A stretch of DNA of 20,376 nt. It comes from Amphimedon queenslandica (Eukaryota; Porifera; Demospongiae; Haplosclerida; Niphatidae). The stretch spans positions 26,443 through 46,818 of the forward strand of contig NW_003546613.1 in the NCBI RefSeq assembly GCF_000090795.2, written 5' to 3'. Both the position numbers and the translations under genes were made by a program. Below, piece by piece: positions 8,177-17,153 of this stretch. The notes beneath the pieces are model-generated. The model was not told the DNA's origin. It saw nothing but the letters and a program-made list of their open reading frames with translations, and did not search any database. Positions within the stretch are counted from its first letter, which is position 1. Every line of letters begins with the position of its first letter.

Positions 8177-9638
8177 TTAAAATTCAATACGTCTTGATGA
8201 CATTGCATCATAAGTATCAATAACATTGTCTAATTCTAATTTATCAGTTAAGTCATTTTCTACAAACAGTATCATTAAGTCCTCCAAACTTTCCTGTAGT
8301 GTTGTTGATCTTAGTTTATTCTTTACTATTGTAGGCTTACTAAAGCTGCATTAACAAGAGGCAGACGTGATAGGTAGAGTTAGAAAGAGATGATACAGCT
8401 GATGAAGACAAGGACAAGCATCACGCAGTCCGCTGACTCTAAAAATCTGAAGTACACGCAGTATAGTTTTACAATCACTGTTCTCCAGTAGATCTCTTCC
8501 TGCTTGCCTAAGTAGTTCATATTCAGAAAGTAGAGCATCTTTGCTGGCAAGCTTGTAATATGAAGATAAATGACTTAGCTCAGAATCATGGCAGCTTTTT
8601 TTATCAAGAAATGCCTCTGGAGGAAGACAGTGAAAGGAAAGTAAGATTTTCTGAGTATACTGAGAGAACTTTGATCCATTTGTTCCAAAAAACAATCTAA
8701 GGATTTATAGTAAAATGTGACTCTCAGCTGGTCTTCAATGGCTTGAAAATAAAGCTGATGGTTCACATTATCATCAATAGAAGTAGATACTCTTTCTCCT
8801 CCTGCCATCATCTACTGATACTTCAATATCATTACTTTCACTCCTTTAGCAACATCAAATTAATCCTTGAAATCAGCTTCATTCCTTTTAGACTTTACAT
8901 TGTCTATTCTTGCTCTAATAGCAGTAAGAGCAGCATTCAAATCAATCCCTTCACCTTGTAAATAGATGCTGATGACATGAGTTTGCTGTAGTAAATCGTT
9001 TAGAGTTACACTACACAAAATGAGCAAAGTTGATATAGAAGACCTTGTGCATCTGCAACAGCTTTTGCATTATTACTATCAACAGTGACTCATTCAAGAA
9101 GCTCTAAAAGCGCAGCATAATTTTCATTGACAGCTCTAACAGCCTCATATTGACATGCCCAACGTGTATCACTTAAACACTTCAGTGAAAGAGGTTTGTC
9201 AGCATCACTGGATTCAGTGTTTTGAAAGTCACCTTGTTGAAGTGCTTGAAACAAGTGATGACGATAGTTCCTACTACTACTAACAAAGCAATAAAGGGCT
9301 TTTAGTATACCAAAATAATTTCAAGCAATAACATTCCTTGTCATAGCTGTTACTAGTACTAAATTAAGGCGATGGGCATAGCAGTGTCGGTACAATGCTA
9401 CAGGAGAATATTCCTTAACTTTAGCCTGTTCTCCATTGTACTCACCTCTTACATTGCTCACCCCATCATAGCACTGTGCCATAACATTCCGTAGCTTCAA
9501 TCCCTCTGTTGTACGTGATGTTTGCAGTAGTGAAAATAAAGAAGCTGCATCATTTTAGAAGTTGCACGAAAAGAAAGCAACTGCTCTTGTATAACATCAT
9601 TTGAATCGACAAAACAAATGATGATAGACACTTGCTGC
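8177..9638 (-). pseudogene. hAT transposase C, C-terminal part (DUF4371 core + hATC)
   Basis: Continues on the minus strand from the D insertion. It opens with SIIICFVDSNDVIQEQLLSF. From 9482 down comes a long conserved run with AQCYDGVSNVRGEYNG (second catalytic Asp), HCYAHRLNLVLV, and CLSDTRWACQYEAVRAV. In-frame stops interrupt it at the positions equivalent to IA*NYF and LLE*VTV. Frame changes follow near 9000-8800 and 8700. The end is hATC (LPITSASC*CSFSKPTIVKNK) and a natural-looking terminus SSRRIEF-stop at 8177. The stop at 8351-8353 replaces the conserved hATC Glu (GAA to TAA by one base). Many separate lesions show an old, inactive copy. Confidence 0.8.
9631..9638. repeat. Left target-site duplication of element D
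   Basis: CTTGCTGC directly left of D. It matches TTTGCTCC at 10453-10460 at six of eight positions. Eight bases is the usual hAT duplication length. Joining the flanks across D restores the transposase reading through the EQ-VSIIICFVD region, which supports this as the insertion point. Confidence 0.6.
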
Positions 9639-10452
9639 CATAGGCGGCTGCAGGATTTGACTACTAGTCGGGCATGGGTGTGGTACAGGAAATGGGTTGG
9701 GCACGTGAAGTGCATTGCAATTTTGGCAACCCCTCTTTAAAGTGCCTTTTTTGGTAGCGAAGGTAACTGTGATAAAGTAGTGTGTGGTGTAGCTCCAACC
9801 CTGACTTCTGCAGTAGTAATAGTACTAGAAGTAGTATCAGTAGAGAAAGTTGAAGAATATGGTGATGAAGAATAAGCAACAACTGACTGTACATCAACTG
9901 TAGCTGTAAAAACTGTTTTTGTATCAACCGCAGTAGCAACTAGGCTGTAGACTGAGACTCATGATCATCAACTGATTCAGCAAGAGACTGGCTTAAAGTA
10001 AGAATTATGAGATAATCTGTATTATTGACTTCTTTACTGTACTTACTAGGTTCACTTTGTAAACTGTTGTTCCTTTTTAGCAGGCTTGTTCATAAAGGAC
10101 AATAGTGAAGCTTGTCTTTTAGACATTGCAACTGATAAGAAAAGAACACTGAAATAGCACTCAAAAATGAAATGATCATGCTTTCTAGTGCTGCTGTGGT
10201 GGCCCAAGGTGATTGGCCACAAAGTCTTACCATCTCTTTTATTTAGTTTCTCTTCATCACCTTCATATTAGTCTACCATCTATGCATTCATAATTATTAG
10301 ATTTTCATTAAAATTTTGAAAATAACTGTTATTAGCTACATAATAACTATTAATTAACCATAGAATAACTATTAATTATGATGATGTCAAACTTCCGGTC
10401 AAAATTTTTGTTGGGCGTTGCCCCTAAATGCCCCACCCTGCAGCCGCCTAAG
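9639..10452 (-). mobile_element. Element D: internally deleted hAT derivative, 814 bp
   Basis: Terminal inverted repeats are CATAGGCGGCTGCAGG at 9639-9654 and its near-complement CCTGCAGCCGCCTAAG at 10437-10452 (one mismatch in 16). D interrupts the transposase of copy C. The protein on one side (MMDETKDVSGKEQ) continues on the other side (VSIIICFVDSN). Inside, on the minus strand, only the start of a hAT transposase gene remains. No catalytic core is present, so D would depend on a transposase supplied elsewhere, as Ds-type derivatives do. Its termini differ from those of A and B, so it is a third hAT family in the window. Confidence 0.85.
9738..10126 (-). pseudogene. N-terminal remnant of hAT transposase inside element D
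   Basis: Starts with ATG at 10124-10126 and reads MSKRQASLLSFMNKPAKKEQ. This is the type of short basic, hydrophobic leader that opens many ZMYM1-like hAT transposases. A shift of frame near 10060 then gives a Ser/Thr/Val-rich linker (SEPSKYSKEVNNTDYL, later VDVQSVVAYSSSPYSSTFS). After a stop near 9947 it continues to a stop at about 9738. No zinc finger or catalytic block follows. QASLLSFM resembles a PCNA-interacting PIP box (Q-x-x-L-x-x-F-aromatic), with Met in place of the last aromatic residue. Start choice rests on family resemblance. Confidence 0.55.
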
Positions 10453-10460
10453 TTTGCTCC
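10453..10460. repeat. Right target-site duplication of element D
   Basis: TTTGCTCC directly right of D, the partner of CTTGCTGC at 9631-9638 (six of eight identical). Confidence 0.6.
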
Positions 10461-11130
10461 TTTCCTGAGACATCTTTTGTCTCATCCATCATTATACTAA
10501 AGAATGAAGCATTGATAACTTCTAAAATTTGCTTCTTTACAACTATAGCCTAGCATGAATCATGTCATTTTGGGTTTGATTAGATAGGCATGTTGCATTT
10601 TTCTTTCATGATCCCACCAACTGAGAAACAACACTATTTCAATAAAATTTCCTCAGTTGTGTGACTCTTCAGATTCATCATGCCCCTGGAAAGGATTACT
10701 ACATTTTGCTAATGTTTTCGCAACATCAATCAGCTGGCTTAAATATAGTCGATTCTTTATTCTTTCCTGTTCTAAATCACACCGTTCTTCCTGACGTGGC
10801 CTATCAACCATTATAATATTAATATGATGATTGGACTGAAGAAACTGAATTCGTGATGATTCTGCATTAATGTGGTGCTTTGACTGCTGCTGTTTCTCTA
10901 ATCTCTTCAGAGTCTTTTCCAATTCTGTATTCCATGATGAGACCATTTTGGCTCATTGGTATAAATAAATGGCATGAGAAGCAGTACATCCTATCAGTGA
11001 AAGTGAATATTCTACCAATTACTAGCAAATGGAAGGTCATACCAAAATTGATTGAAAGACAAATTTTCATTACAAAACTTTGCTTTGGGAAGTCACAGTC
11101 CTGAGGTTGATGGGTCCCTTTCTTATTATA
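10453..11130 (-). pseudogene. hAT transposase C, N-terminal part (TTF zinc finger)
   Basis: The 5' half of the transposase split by element D. Reading down the minus strand, HQPQDCDFPKQSF and SFNQFWYDLPF match the lead-in of ZMYM1-like proteins. The TTF-type zinc finger core DRMYCFSCHLF follows, then SSWNTELEKTLKRLEKQQQS and a helical EERCDLEQERIKNRLYLSQL linker. Next is GHDESE, and finally the first catalytic Asp region ASFFSIMMDETKDVSGKEQ ending at the D insertion. Reading passes through more than one frame, and stops occur near 10653 and between about 10560 and 10640. The BEL/Pao insertion lies only about 50 bp upstream of the first recognisable residues. Confidence 0.75.
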
Positions 11131-11179
11131 AATAGTTTATGCTGTGTATTGACAGGACATGGTAAAAAGGCAGGCCTTG

Positions 11180-11184
11180 CACTG
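11180..11184. repeat. Target-site duplication, left copy (CACTG)
   Basis: CACTG immediately left of the 3' LTR, identical to 17154-17158. Five-base duplications are normal for BEL/Pao integration. Confidence 0.9.
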
Positions 11185-11353
11185 TGGTCAAGGCAGTGCC
11201 CAGATGGAGGGGGATAACAAGGAGAAGGAAGAGTGAGGACTGTATTTTAGTAGAATTGACAAAAAGTGTTATTCTTTTAATGCACAGAAAATGTGTACAA
11301 AAATGAACAATTCGAAAATCACAATAATATTATCTATGAATCAGGTCCAGACA
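11185..11353 (-). repeat. 3' LTR of the BEL/Pao element
   Basis: 169 bp, about 90 percent identical to 16983-17153. In element orientation it begins TGTCTGGACCTGA at 11353 and ends CA at 11185. No purine-rich tract precedes it on the minus strand (the adjacent bases read CCAGCTGCG). Confidence 0.92.
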
Positions 11354-11531
11354 CGCAGCTGGCCAAAGACTGAGTGGTCTTGAAATATATAACTCATAGA
11401 CAAAAAATTATAAGGGTAATAATAAGTGATAGGAATGAACAAAGAAATACAATAAAGAAAAAGGAAAAACGTGTATGGGTAGCAAGTATATTCTAAATTA
11501 ATATCTCAACAATAGTAATGATCTTATGTGT

Positions 11532-11771
11532 TTAGTAGTAATCAGTTGTCTTCCAGTAGCAATAATAACATGATCTTGATGTCAGGTGTCTGTATTGTCC
11601 CCTTGTAGATTTCACATCAACGACTCTGATACGTCCATCGTTACCCATATGTACCTTAGTAACACGAGCAAGTGGCCAATTAGTAGGAACAACATTCTTC
11701 TCCCGTATTAACACTGCATCTCCTATCCTCACATTATGGGTGGGACATTTCCATTTGTTAAATTGGTTCAA
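11532..11771 (-). pseudogene. BEL/Pao integrase C-terminal DUF5641-like domain
   Basis: The segment WKCPTHNVRIGDAVLIREKN, then VPTNWPLARVTKVHMGNDG and IRVVDVKSTRGQYRH, is the small beta-rich domain that follows the integrase core in BEL/Pao Pol and is thought to take part in DNA or chromatin binding. It lies in the same minus frame as the integrase core at 11898-12371 but is separated from it by stops between about 11772 and 11897. The C-terminal extension after it (CYYCYWKTTDYY) is unusual and may be degraded. Confidence 0.85.
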
Positions 11772-11897
11772 ATTTATTAAGTATTGAGTCGACCATCTAC
11801 ACCAGAAATGTCTGACAATTGCTTGACATTACTGCCAGCAACGTAGCAATGTAATGGACTGATTATAGGATGGAGGATCAGGAATGGACATAAGTGG

Positions 11898-12558
11898 TCA
11901 TCCTATTAAGAAGTGGCCAGGAGTCAGTACCTCAATACCGTCATCATCACTGGAGGGAATGCTTGTTAGTGGGCGACTGTTCAGACATGCTTCAATTTCA
12001 GTAATGACTGTGCTCATCTCCTCATAAGTCAGCTTCACATTAGTAGTCACCTTCTTAAGATAAGTCTTCATACTTTTCACAGCGGCCTCCCACAACCCTC
12101 CAAAATTAGGCGCTCTGTCAGGAATAAATCGCCATTCTATGCTCCTATTGCTACAGAACTGAGAAACATTATACTGCACAATATTAATGGACAAAAATTC
12201 ACCAATCTTTCTATTAGTGCCCCCAAAGTTGGTCCCGTGGTCACTCCAAATTTGATTGGGGAAACCCCGGCGAACAGCAAAGTGGCGGAGGCATGCAATG
12301 AATGCCTCACTAGTTATGTCTGAGACCAGCTCTAGATGGACTGCTCTCACACTTAGAGATGAAAACAGCAATATATGTTTTCACAACAGTAGGTCTTTTC
12401 ACATAACCATATTTGATAGATATGGGACCAGCATAATCAAGGCCGACATTATCAAATATGAGGCCAGGATTTATTGTCTCTTGAGGGAGCTGTACCATTA
12501 ATTGATGTTCTGCTTTAGCAGATTGCCTTCTATGACACATTGTTGTGTAACAGAACAA
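11898..12558 (-). pseudogene. BEL/Pao integrase core (DDE), frameshifted
   Basis: Two overlapping minus-strand frames carry the catalytic core that joins retroelement cDNA to host DNA. The first Asp lies in VGLDYAGPI (12436-12438), the second in WSDHGTNFGG (12240-12242), and the Glu in FGGLWEAAVKSMK, 51 residues later. The frame changes near 12370, so the first Asp is in a different frame from the other two. Upstream, QLPQETINPGLIFDNV is the usual lead into the core. NSRPLTSIPSSDDD and LTPGHFLIG at the end are typical of BEL/Pao integrases. All three acidic residues survive despite the break. Confidence 0.9.
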
Positions 12559-12990
12559 GCTGCTCCACGTAAACCAATGGTGTGGTAATCATGGCTAAGT
12601 GATAACATACGTAGAGTAGGCCCTGCATGCAGTAAAACAATGTGTTCAGTATGAATGATCAAATGATTGGATGCAGTATGATTAGATATTTTTCAGAAAA
12701 TGAGTTTAGATTTGGCTTATCTGCCTTCTACTCTCAATGTTATAATTATCTATAAAAGGATGTAAAGATATAATTTGATAGTAAAAAATTAATTTCTGAA
12801 TTAAAACAATTATTTTGGAAAAGTGAATCCAGTACTGCTTTGCAGTATGGAGCTCCCTAACTTGTATATGCAGAGACTTAATAATTTTTTTGCCTCCACA
12901 GTTTCTTATGAAATGATAAACCAAGAAGCAAGCAATTTCGCAATAGTTTGTGAAAAGAATATTTATTAAGTGGTAAAATAGGGGGCATCT
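12540..12990 (-). pseudogene. Decayed linker and zinc-binding N-terminus of integrase
   Basis: Between RNase H and the integrase core, weak BEL/Pao similarity is spread over several frames. There is a helical stretch (HIQVRELHTAKQYWIHFSK), then PFIDNYN, then IIHTEHIVLLHAGPTLRM and GLRGAACSVTQQC, the His/His and first Cys part of the HHCC zinc-binding domain. CHRRQSAKAEHQ continues in the next frame, so an indel lies near 12545 inside the HHCC motif. Stops are present near 12700. Confidence 0.65.
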
Positions 12991-12993
12991 GTT

Positions 12994-13600
12994 TCAAATG
13001 CACAACATGAGATAATACTCTCTCCTCTCAGGCAATTCATTATATACTATATGTTCATGAGGCCATTCACTTTCATTCCCCTTCAACAATGGAGGTCCAT
13101 TCCACCACAGATCATGAGACACCAGTTCCATTGGAAATAGCCCTCTAGATGAAGCATCTGCAGGATTATTAGTCACTTGTACATGCCCCAATCGGTCTGC
13201 TGAAATGCGATCGAGGATCCAAGACACTCTGTTTCCAACAAACACCTTAAATCGGCAAGAACTCCCTTGCAACTAATTCAGGACTATAGTGCTATCAGTC
13301 CAAGCATATATATCAGTGTTAAGCCAAAAATACCTTTGGTATAATGCAATAGTAGAGCGAGTAGTTGGGCTCCACACATCTCCAGGCGAGGTATAGGCAT
13401 TCTCTTTACGGGTGATACCTGAGATTTAGCAATGACAAAAGACATAACAACAATACCATCTCTATCTTGAGCAAGGAGGCATACTACTGCTGCATATGCA
13501 TCCTCAAATGCATCACTGAAGCCATGCAGCTGTAGTGATTCGAATTGAGGTAAATTAGGAAATAGTATATTGGAATATGAAAAGATATCAAATGTATTAG
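12994..13600 (-). pseudogene. BEL/Pao RNase H domain, interrupted by nonsense codon
   Basis: Minus-strand residues LHGFSDAFEDAYAAVV (first acidic residue), then MPIPRLEMCGAQLLALLLHY (Glu block), then AWTDSTIVLN (third acidic residue) mark an RNase H fold that would degrade the RNA template during cDNA synthesis. TAG at 13273-13275 (one base from Trp TGG) stops the frame right after TDSTIVLN. The continuation GSSCRFKVFVGNRVSWILD, NNPADASSRGLFP and HDLWWNGPPLLK then runs on in the same frame to 12994. The catalytic acids look intact. Confidence 0.85.
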
Positions 13601-13601
13601 C

Positions 13602-14640
13602 TCAGATGTCCACTTTAACCATGTCTCGCTGATAGATGGGGCGTAGTTCATCCCAGTTTATATTCAATTCCCATAGGCATTGCAGAAGTATTTGAACTTT
13701 AATAATGGCAGGTGAGAACCAACCTAGTGCATCAAATAATTTAGCAATGTTGGAGACAAAAGTATGTTGTGTTAGATTTGAATTAGAAAGAGATTTAGAA
13801 ATAGTAAGTTTGAAGCAGTCAGTCTTGATGCTCCATTCGAGACGCAGAGTCTTTGTATACTCTGAGGTAGGATCCAAAAAAGAATGTACTCAATACTTGT
13901 TCACTAGTGCTGTTCCATTTACGAAGTAAAACCCACCACACAAAAACAATTCTTACATTTTTCTCCTCAGTTCAATGGCTTCTCCAATACTGTCTGCTCC
14001 CATTAGCTCATCATCAACATAAAGAGATTCTCTGACCATTTTCGCTGCTAGAGAAAATTTATTCACGTGATCAATAGAATTTTGCTTTATGCCCATATTG
14101 GCAGCAAAACAAGAGGCAGAAACACCAAAGTTCAACCTAGTTATTCAATAGTCCTTTATGACATCATTCTGCTTTGATCTTCATACAAATCGGTGCAAAT
14201 CCTTGTCATTATTTTCAAACTCAATGGCTCTCTACATTTTACTAACGTCATCGACTAAAGGAATATGGAAAAATCTAAATCTTATCAATACATCCAATAA
14301 AGGTGGATGGACAGTGGGAACTACTAAGAGAGTATCACTCAAAGATACTCAGGGGCAGATTTTGCTCAGGCATCAAAAACAGCCCTAATCTTGGTAGTTG
14401 TGCTAGATTGTTAATAGACTACATGCATATGGAGATAAAAACTTCATTCACAGGCCTACTCAAAGCTTTAACGGAAACTTCCTCAGCATGACCCAAATGT
14501 AAATATTCAAGAATCACCTTATCTACTTCTCCAAAACTTCCCTTACAATTTAAAGAATGCGCAAGAGCTAAAAATCTCCTAACAGCTTGTGATCTGGACT
14601 CTCCTATGCTATCGACATTCTCTCTCCTATGGAGTGGAAC
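13602..14640 (-). pseudogene. BEL/Pao reverse transcriptase, degraded
   Basis: Order on the minus strand: SRSQAVRRFLALAHSLNCKG and an EYLHLGHAEEVS lead-in near 14610-14500, a decayed fingers region near 14400-14200 (VPTVHPPLLDVLIRFRF, then DVSKM containing the first catalytic Asp, followed by a stop where Tyr is expected), FGVSASCFAANMGIKQN, and the catalytic YVDD box at 14010-14021. Then comes the thumb/connection (TKTLRLEWSIK, NIAKLFDALGWFSPAIIK, LLQCLWELNINWDEL). YVDD is the normal form for BEL/Pao. Stops lie near 14160 and 14210 and before 13877. Frames change at least twice upstream of 14135. Confidence 0.88.
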
Positions 14641-15367
14641 AACAAATTTACCATCTGGTGTTCAAAATTTCTTATTTTGAAAATGTTGTATAACATCACA
14701 CTCTTCAAGTGAACATGCTAACTTGTCAGAAGGAATATCCCAAAATTTATGAATAGTCTCATTAAGACATATTATTGACATATGACAAGTTATTTCAGTA
14801 TTAACATTATTGGAATTAATCAAACCACCCAAGACCCAACCAAACCCAGTCTCAAATACAGCTGGTGAACCAGGTGGGCCAGGAAGGCGACCCTCTAATA
14901 AACAAGCAATAAGTATGTCAATGCCTAGCAAGGCATTGATCCGTCCTGGTTAACCAAAGGCAGGATCAGATAATGAAATATCAGATAGATGGTCCCCAAA
15001 GGGTATGGGCTTGACCGGCAAGTCTGCTGTTACCTTGGGAACTATGACCCCAGTGACACCAATTCTCCTGTCAGGGTTACCAACTGGAGATACAGTGAAT
15101 TGTGATACAGCCCTGTTGGTCACACAGCTAGACAAGCCTTTGATACCTGACAATGACACTGACTGGTAGGATTGAAGGGAGATGTAATGCTTGAGCAAAT
15201 ACATTTTGAAACAAAAATGCAGAGGAAGCATTGTCCAATAGACAACGTGCTTCTATAGAAGCTCCATTAGGACTGATAAATATCACTCTACATGTCATTA
15301 ATAGACAGCTGGAATCTAGCTTTACAGCACTATTAGAAGTAACAGGGTTAGGGGGTGTGACCCACAC
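14641..15367 (-). pseudogene. BEL/Pao protease and protease-RT linker
   Basis: An aspartic protease that would process Gag-Pol. RVIFISPNGASIEARCLLDN at the start carries the catalytic Asp (15233-15235) in LLDNASSAF, the DSASSAS-like variant seen in BEL/Pao. After a frame change near 15200, GIKGLSSCVTNRAVSQFTVS, VIVPKVTADLP, HLSDISLSDPAFG and INALLGIDILIACLLEGR follow, the usual A17-type segment. GPPGSPAVFETGFGWVLGG leads toward RT. TAA at 14950-14952 sits where FGQPGRI is expected, one base from CAA, and the frame continues past it. Confidence 0.87.
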
Positions 15368-15539
15368 CCATTATGGAAATGTAACGAAGTATGACAAAAT
15401 CTCTGGAACCTCCTACATCTGTGTTAACAGATTTGCAATTCTCCAAATGGTACCCACTATTTAAACAATTTAAACAAATATTATTAGTCTTCAAAAGACA
15501 GACTTTCCGATCTTGTGACAAACCTTTAAATTCTGACAA
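15348..15539 (-). pseudogene. Gag C-terminal zinc knuckle fragment
   Basis: The frame contains CLNCLNSGYHLENC at about 15435-15476, a nucleic-acid-binding CCHC knuckle. Spacing is C-x2-C-x5-H-x3-C, so the His is one residue later than in the usual CX2CX4HX4C while total length is unchanged. It is preceded by LSQDRKVCLLKTNNI, normal for BEL/Pao Gag. No second knuckle is seen before the protease. It lies in a different frame from the gag segments upstream and the protease downstream. Confidence 0.75.
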
Positions 15540-15736
15540 AGATACAACAGGTATCTATCCACTTTACAGGCTATGCAAACTGATGAAGTGCTACACGGAA
15601 ATGATGGGATATGATTTGGCAACTTGTCACCTTTATTACTCTTCTTATAGGAGTTAGTTCCTAGTGACTCACATGCCTGAGTCCTATAATCAATAAATTC
15701 TAGAAATTTACAATAATGAGGTACACTAGTCTCTGA

Positions 15737-16859
15737 TTAGCTATGCCTCAGCCACACAAACATTGTGGTAGCATCCAATTTAATTTCAATAAGAGATGTA
15801 ATTAAAGGGGCTGAGGGTTCTTGACCAATTGATTTCAATGCTCTTGTATGTTGTTGCACAGTATCATGTAACTTGCGCAACTCTTTACCATTTCCCTCCT
15901 TAAGTGAAGTGCTTCTATAACACATTTAACATGAGTTTGGTGAACTAGTCTAGGCGAATCAAATCGAGCCTTCAAACAATCAACAGCTTCAACATAATGC
16001 TCACCTGACCTTGGAAGTCCTTCGATTACAGGCTTAGCGGAGCCATCCTTTAAAGCTTGCTGTAGATACACGGGCTTTTTGAAATCAGAAATGCTAGTAT
16101 GATCTTTTATAGACACACAAAACTGTTCCCAGAACCTTGTCAAGTTCAGTATGTTCCCATTGAAAACAGGGATGTCCAACTTAGGCAGTTTCACGCCAGT
16201 ACCCCCAACAGGTGTGGAGGAAACAGCATCAACAATATGATGAGTAAGGTGCCTACGAAACAGATAAGAGCAATCAAATAGCTGTTTTTCCAAATCAGCA
16301 TGCAGTGCTAATAACGGATCATCTTCAAGGACATCATCAGTGAGCAGTAGCTCTTCCTGCAGGGTAGGAAGCTGCAATTTATAATCAGCCAGCTGGGCTT
16401 CATATTGTAAGAACAGTGCTGAATCATCAGATTCGTCTGGTAGACCAATGATGCCAGTTCTAGTAGTAGTTATACACTTTTCGAAGTGATGTAGCTCCTT
16501 AGATAGTAGAATTTTCTCTACTGAGACAGCTGCAGGACCTGTAGGAGCATCAATTAACTGCTGGAGTCTGAGAGACAGTACGTCAATTTATTGTGGTGAT
16601 TGTCAAATATATCTTGTTCAGCTTCGAGATCTTCATCCCTGTCAAGCAGGTCCACTGTCTGTAAAAGGATGACCTTAAACTCCGCATCTATGGCATCAAG
16701 TTTAGAGACTAGTTGCTGAACATGAGCGGGAGTATCAGGTTTGTCTTCCTTACTCTTGAGATCTCTGAGATGGCAAGTAATAGAGGCACGAGTGAGTCCG
16801 CTCCTTCTCTTCAGAGCATTCATATCAGTGGGCAGAAGAGCAAGTGATTGTTCAGCCAT
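15737..16859 (-). pseudogene. BEL/Pao gag (DUF1759-type), frameshifted
   Basis: Encodes the structural protein of the virus-like particle. The likely start is the ATG at 16859, just before AEQSLALLPTDMN, with the upstream in-frame ATG at 16877 less likely. A helical N-terminal part (ALKRRSGLTRASITCHLRDL) runs to a stop at 16554. Similarity resumes in another frame with LLLTDDVLEDDPLLALHADL, then the DUF1759 core VKLPKLDIPVFNGNI, FWEQFCVSIKDHTSISDF, VYLQQALKDGSAKPVIEGL and LKARFDSPRLVHQTHVK. Near 15920 it changes frame again, to GNGKELRKLHDTVQQHTRAL and IEIKLDATTMFVW. There are two or more indels; the sequence is otherwise clearly recognisable. Confidence 0.9.
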
Positions 16860-16960
16860 TAGAAAACAACAGAGCACATGGCAGACTGAAGTATAGAAAT
16901 AGAGTGAAAAAATAAAGACTCCTCCGAGCAGAAGCTAAAGTCAAGACTGAAAGTCAAGTA

Positions 16961-16977
16961 TCCGGCTCGGTGGACCA
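16961..16977 (-). promoter_or_regulatory. Primer-binding site, tRNA-Tyr-like
   Basis: On the minus strand TGGTCCACCGAGCCGGA follows the 5' LTR after a 5-nt spacer. Its complement TCCGGCTCGGTGGACCA ends in CCA and matches the 3' end of metazoan tRNA-Tyr as I recall it (TCCGGCTCGAAGGACCA) at 15 of 17 positions. Reverse transcription of the element would begin here. Confidence 0.75.
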
Positions 16978-16982
16978 AAACA

Positions 16983-17153
16983 TGGTCGAGCCAGTGCCCA
17001 GATGGAGGGAGATAAGAGAGGAGAAGGAAAAGTGAGGACTGTATTTTAGTAAAGTTGACAAAAAGTGTTATTCTTATTAATGCACAAAAAATTTGTACAA
17101 AAATGAAGAATTAGAAATTCACAATAATATTATCTGTGCATCAGGTCCAGACA
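16983..17153 (-). repeat. 5' LTR of the BEL/Pao element
   Basis: 171 bp, starting TGTCTGGACCTGA at 17153 and ending CGACCA at 16983 in element orientation. Differences from the 3' LTR include single-base indels near 17014 and 17074. It would carry promoter and polyadenylation signals, but I can pick out neither with confidence. Confidence 0.92.

Larger units (their letters stand above)
8026..11184 (-). mobile_element. hAT-type DNA transposon copy C, interrupted by element D
   Basis: The left (3') terminus lies at about 8024-8035 (CAATAGGCGTGCCCATGGTT), followed by the G-rich subterminal tract GGAGAAAGGGAGGGGTGC and GGCGCGCG. This resembles the left end of copy A, TTGGGAAAGGAAGGGAGGGTGC. Transposase remnants run on the minus strand from 8177 to about 11130. 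Element D sits inside the transposase at 9639-10452. The BEL/Pao element inserted at 11184/11185, within or just beyond the 5' end of C. The right terminus was not found on either side of the BEL/Pao insertion, so the true length is uncertain. Confidence 0.65.
11185..17153 (-). mobile_element. BEL/Pao LTR retrotransposon, full-length, degraded
   Basis: A 5969-bp element read on the minus strand, bounded by LTRs at 16983-17153 (5') and 11185-11353 (3') with terminal TG...CA. A perfect CACTG target duplication flanks it, and a primer-binding site lies next to the 5' LTR. Coding order is gag (DUF1759-type), zinc knuckle, aspartic protease, reverse transcriptase, RNase H, integrase, DUF5641-like C-terminus, which is the BEL/Pao order. 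The LTRs differ at roughly 15 positions in 170 plus a few indels, about 9 percent, so the insertion is old. Stops and frameshifts occur in every domain. It cannot be active by itself. Confidence 0.93.

Noticed and set aside
9664..9939. Leu/His-rich minus frame in element D
   Set aside because: It is out of phase with the transposase-like Ser/Thr linker in the same stretch, and its composition is typical of a shadow frame.
14158..14491. Plus-strand frames inside the RT region
   Set aside because: They are antisense to recognisable RT fingers sequence on the minus strand.
11185..17153. Retrovirus-like element with an envelope gene
   Set aside because: The sequence from integrase to the 3' LTR holds only the DUF5641-like domain and AT-rich spacer; no env-like frame, signal peptide or transmembrane segment is seen.
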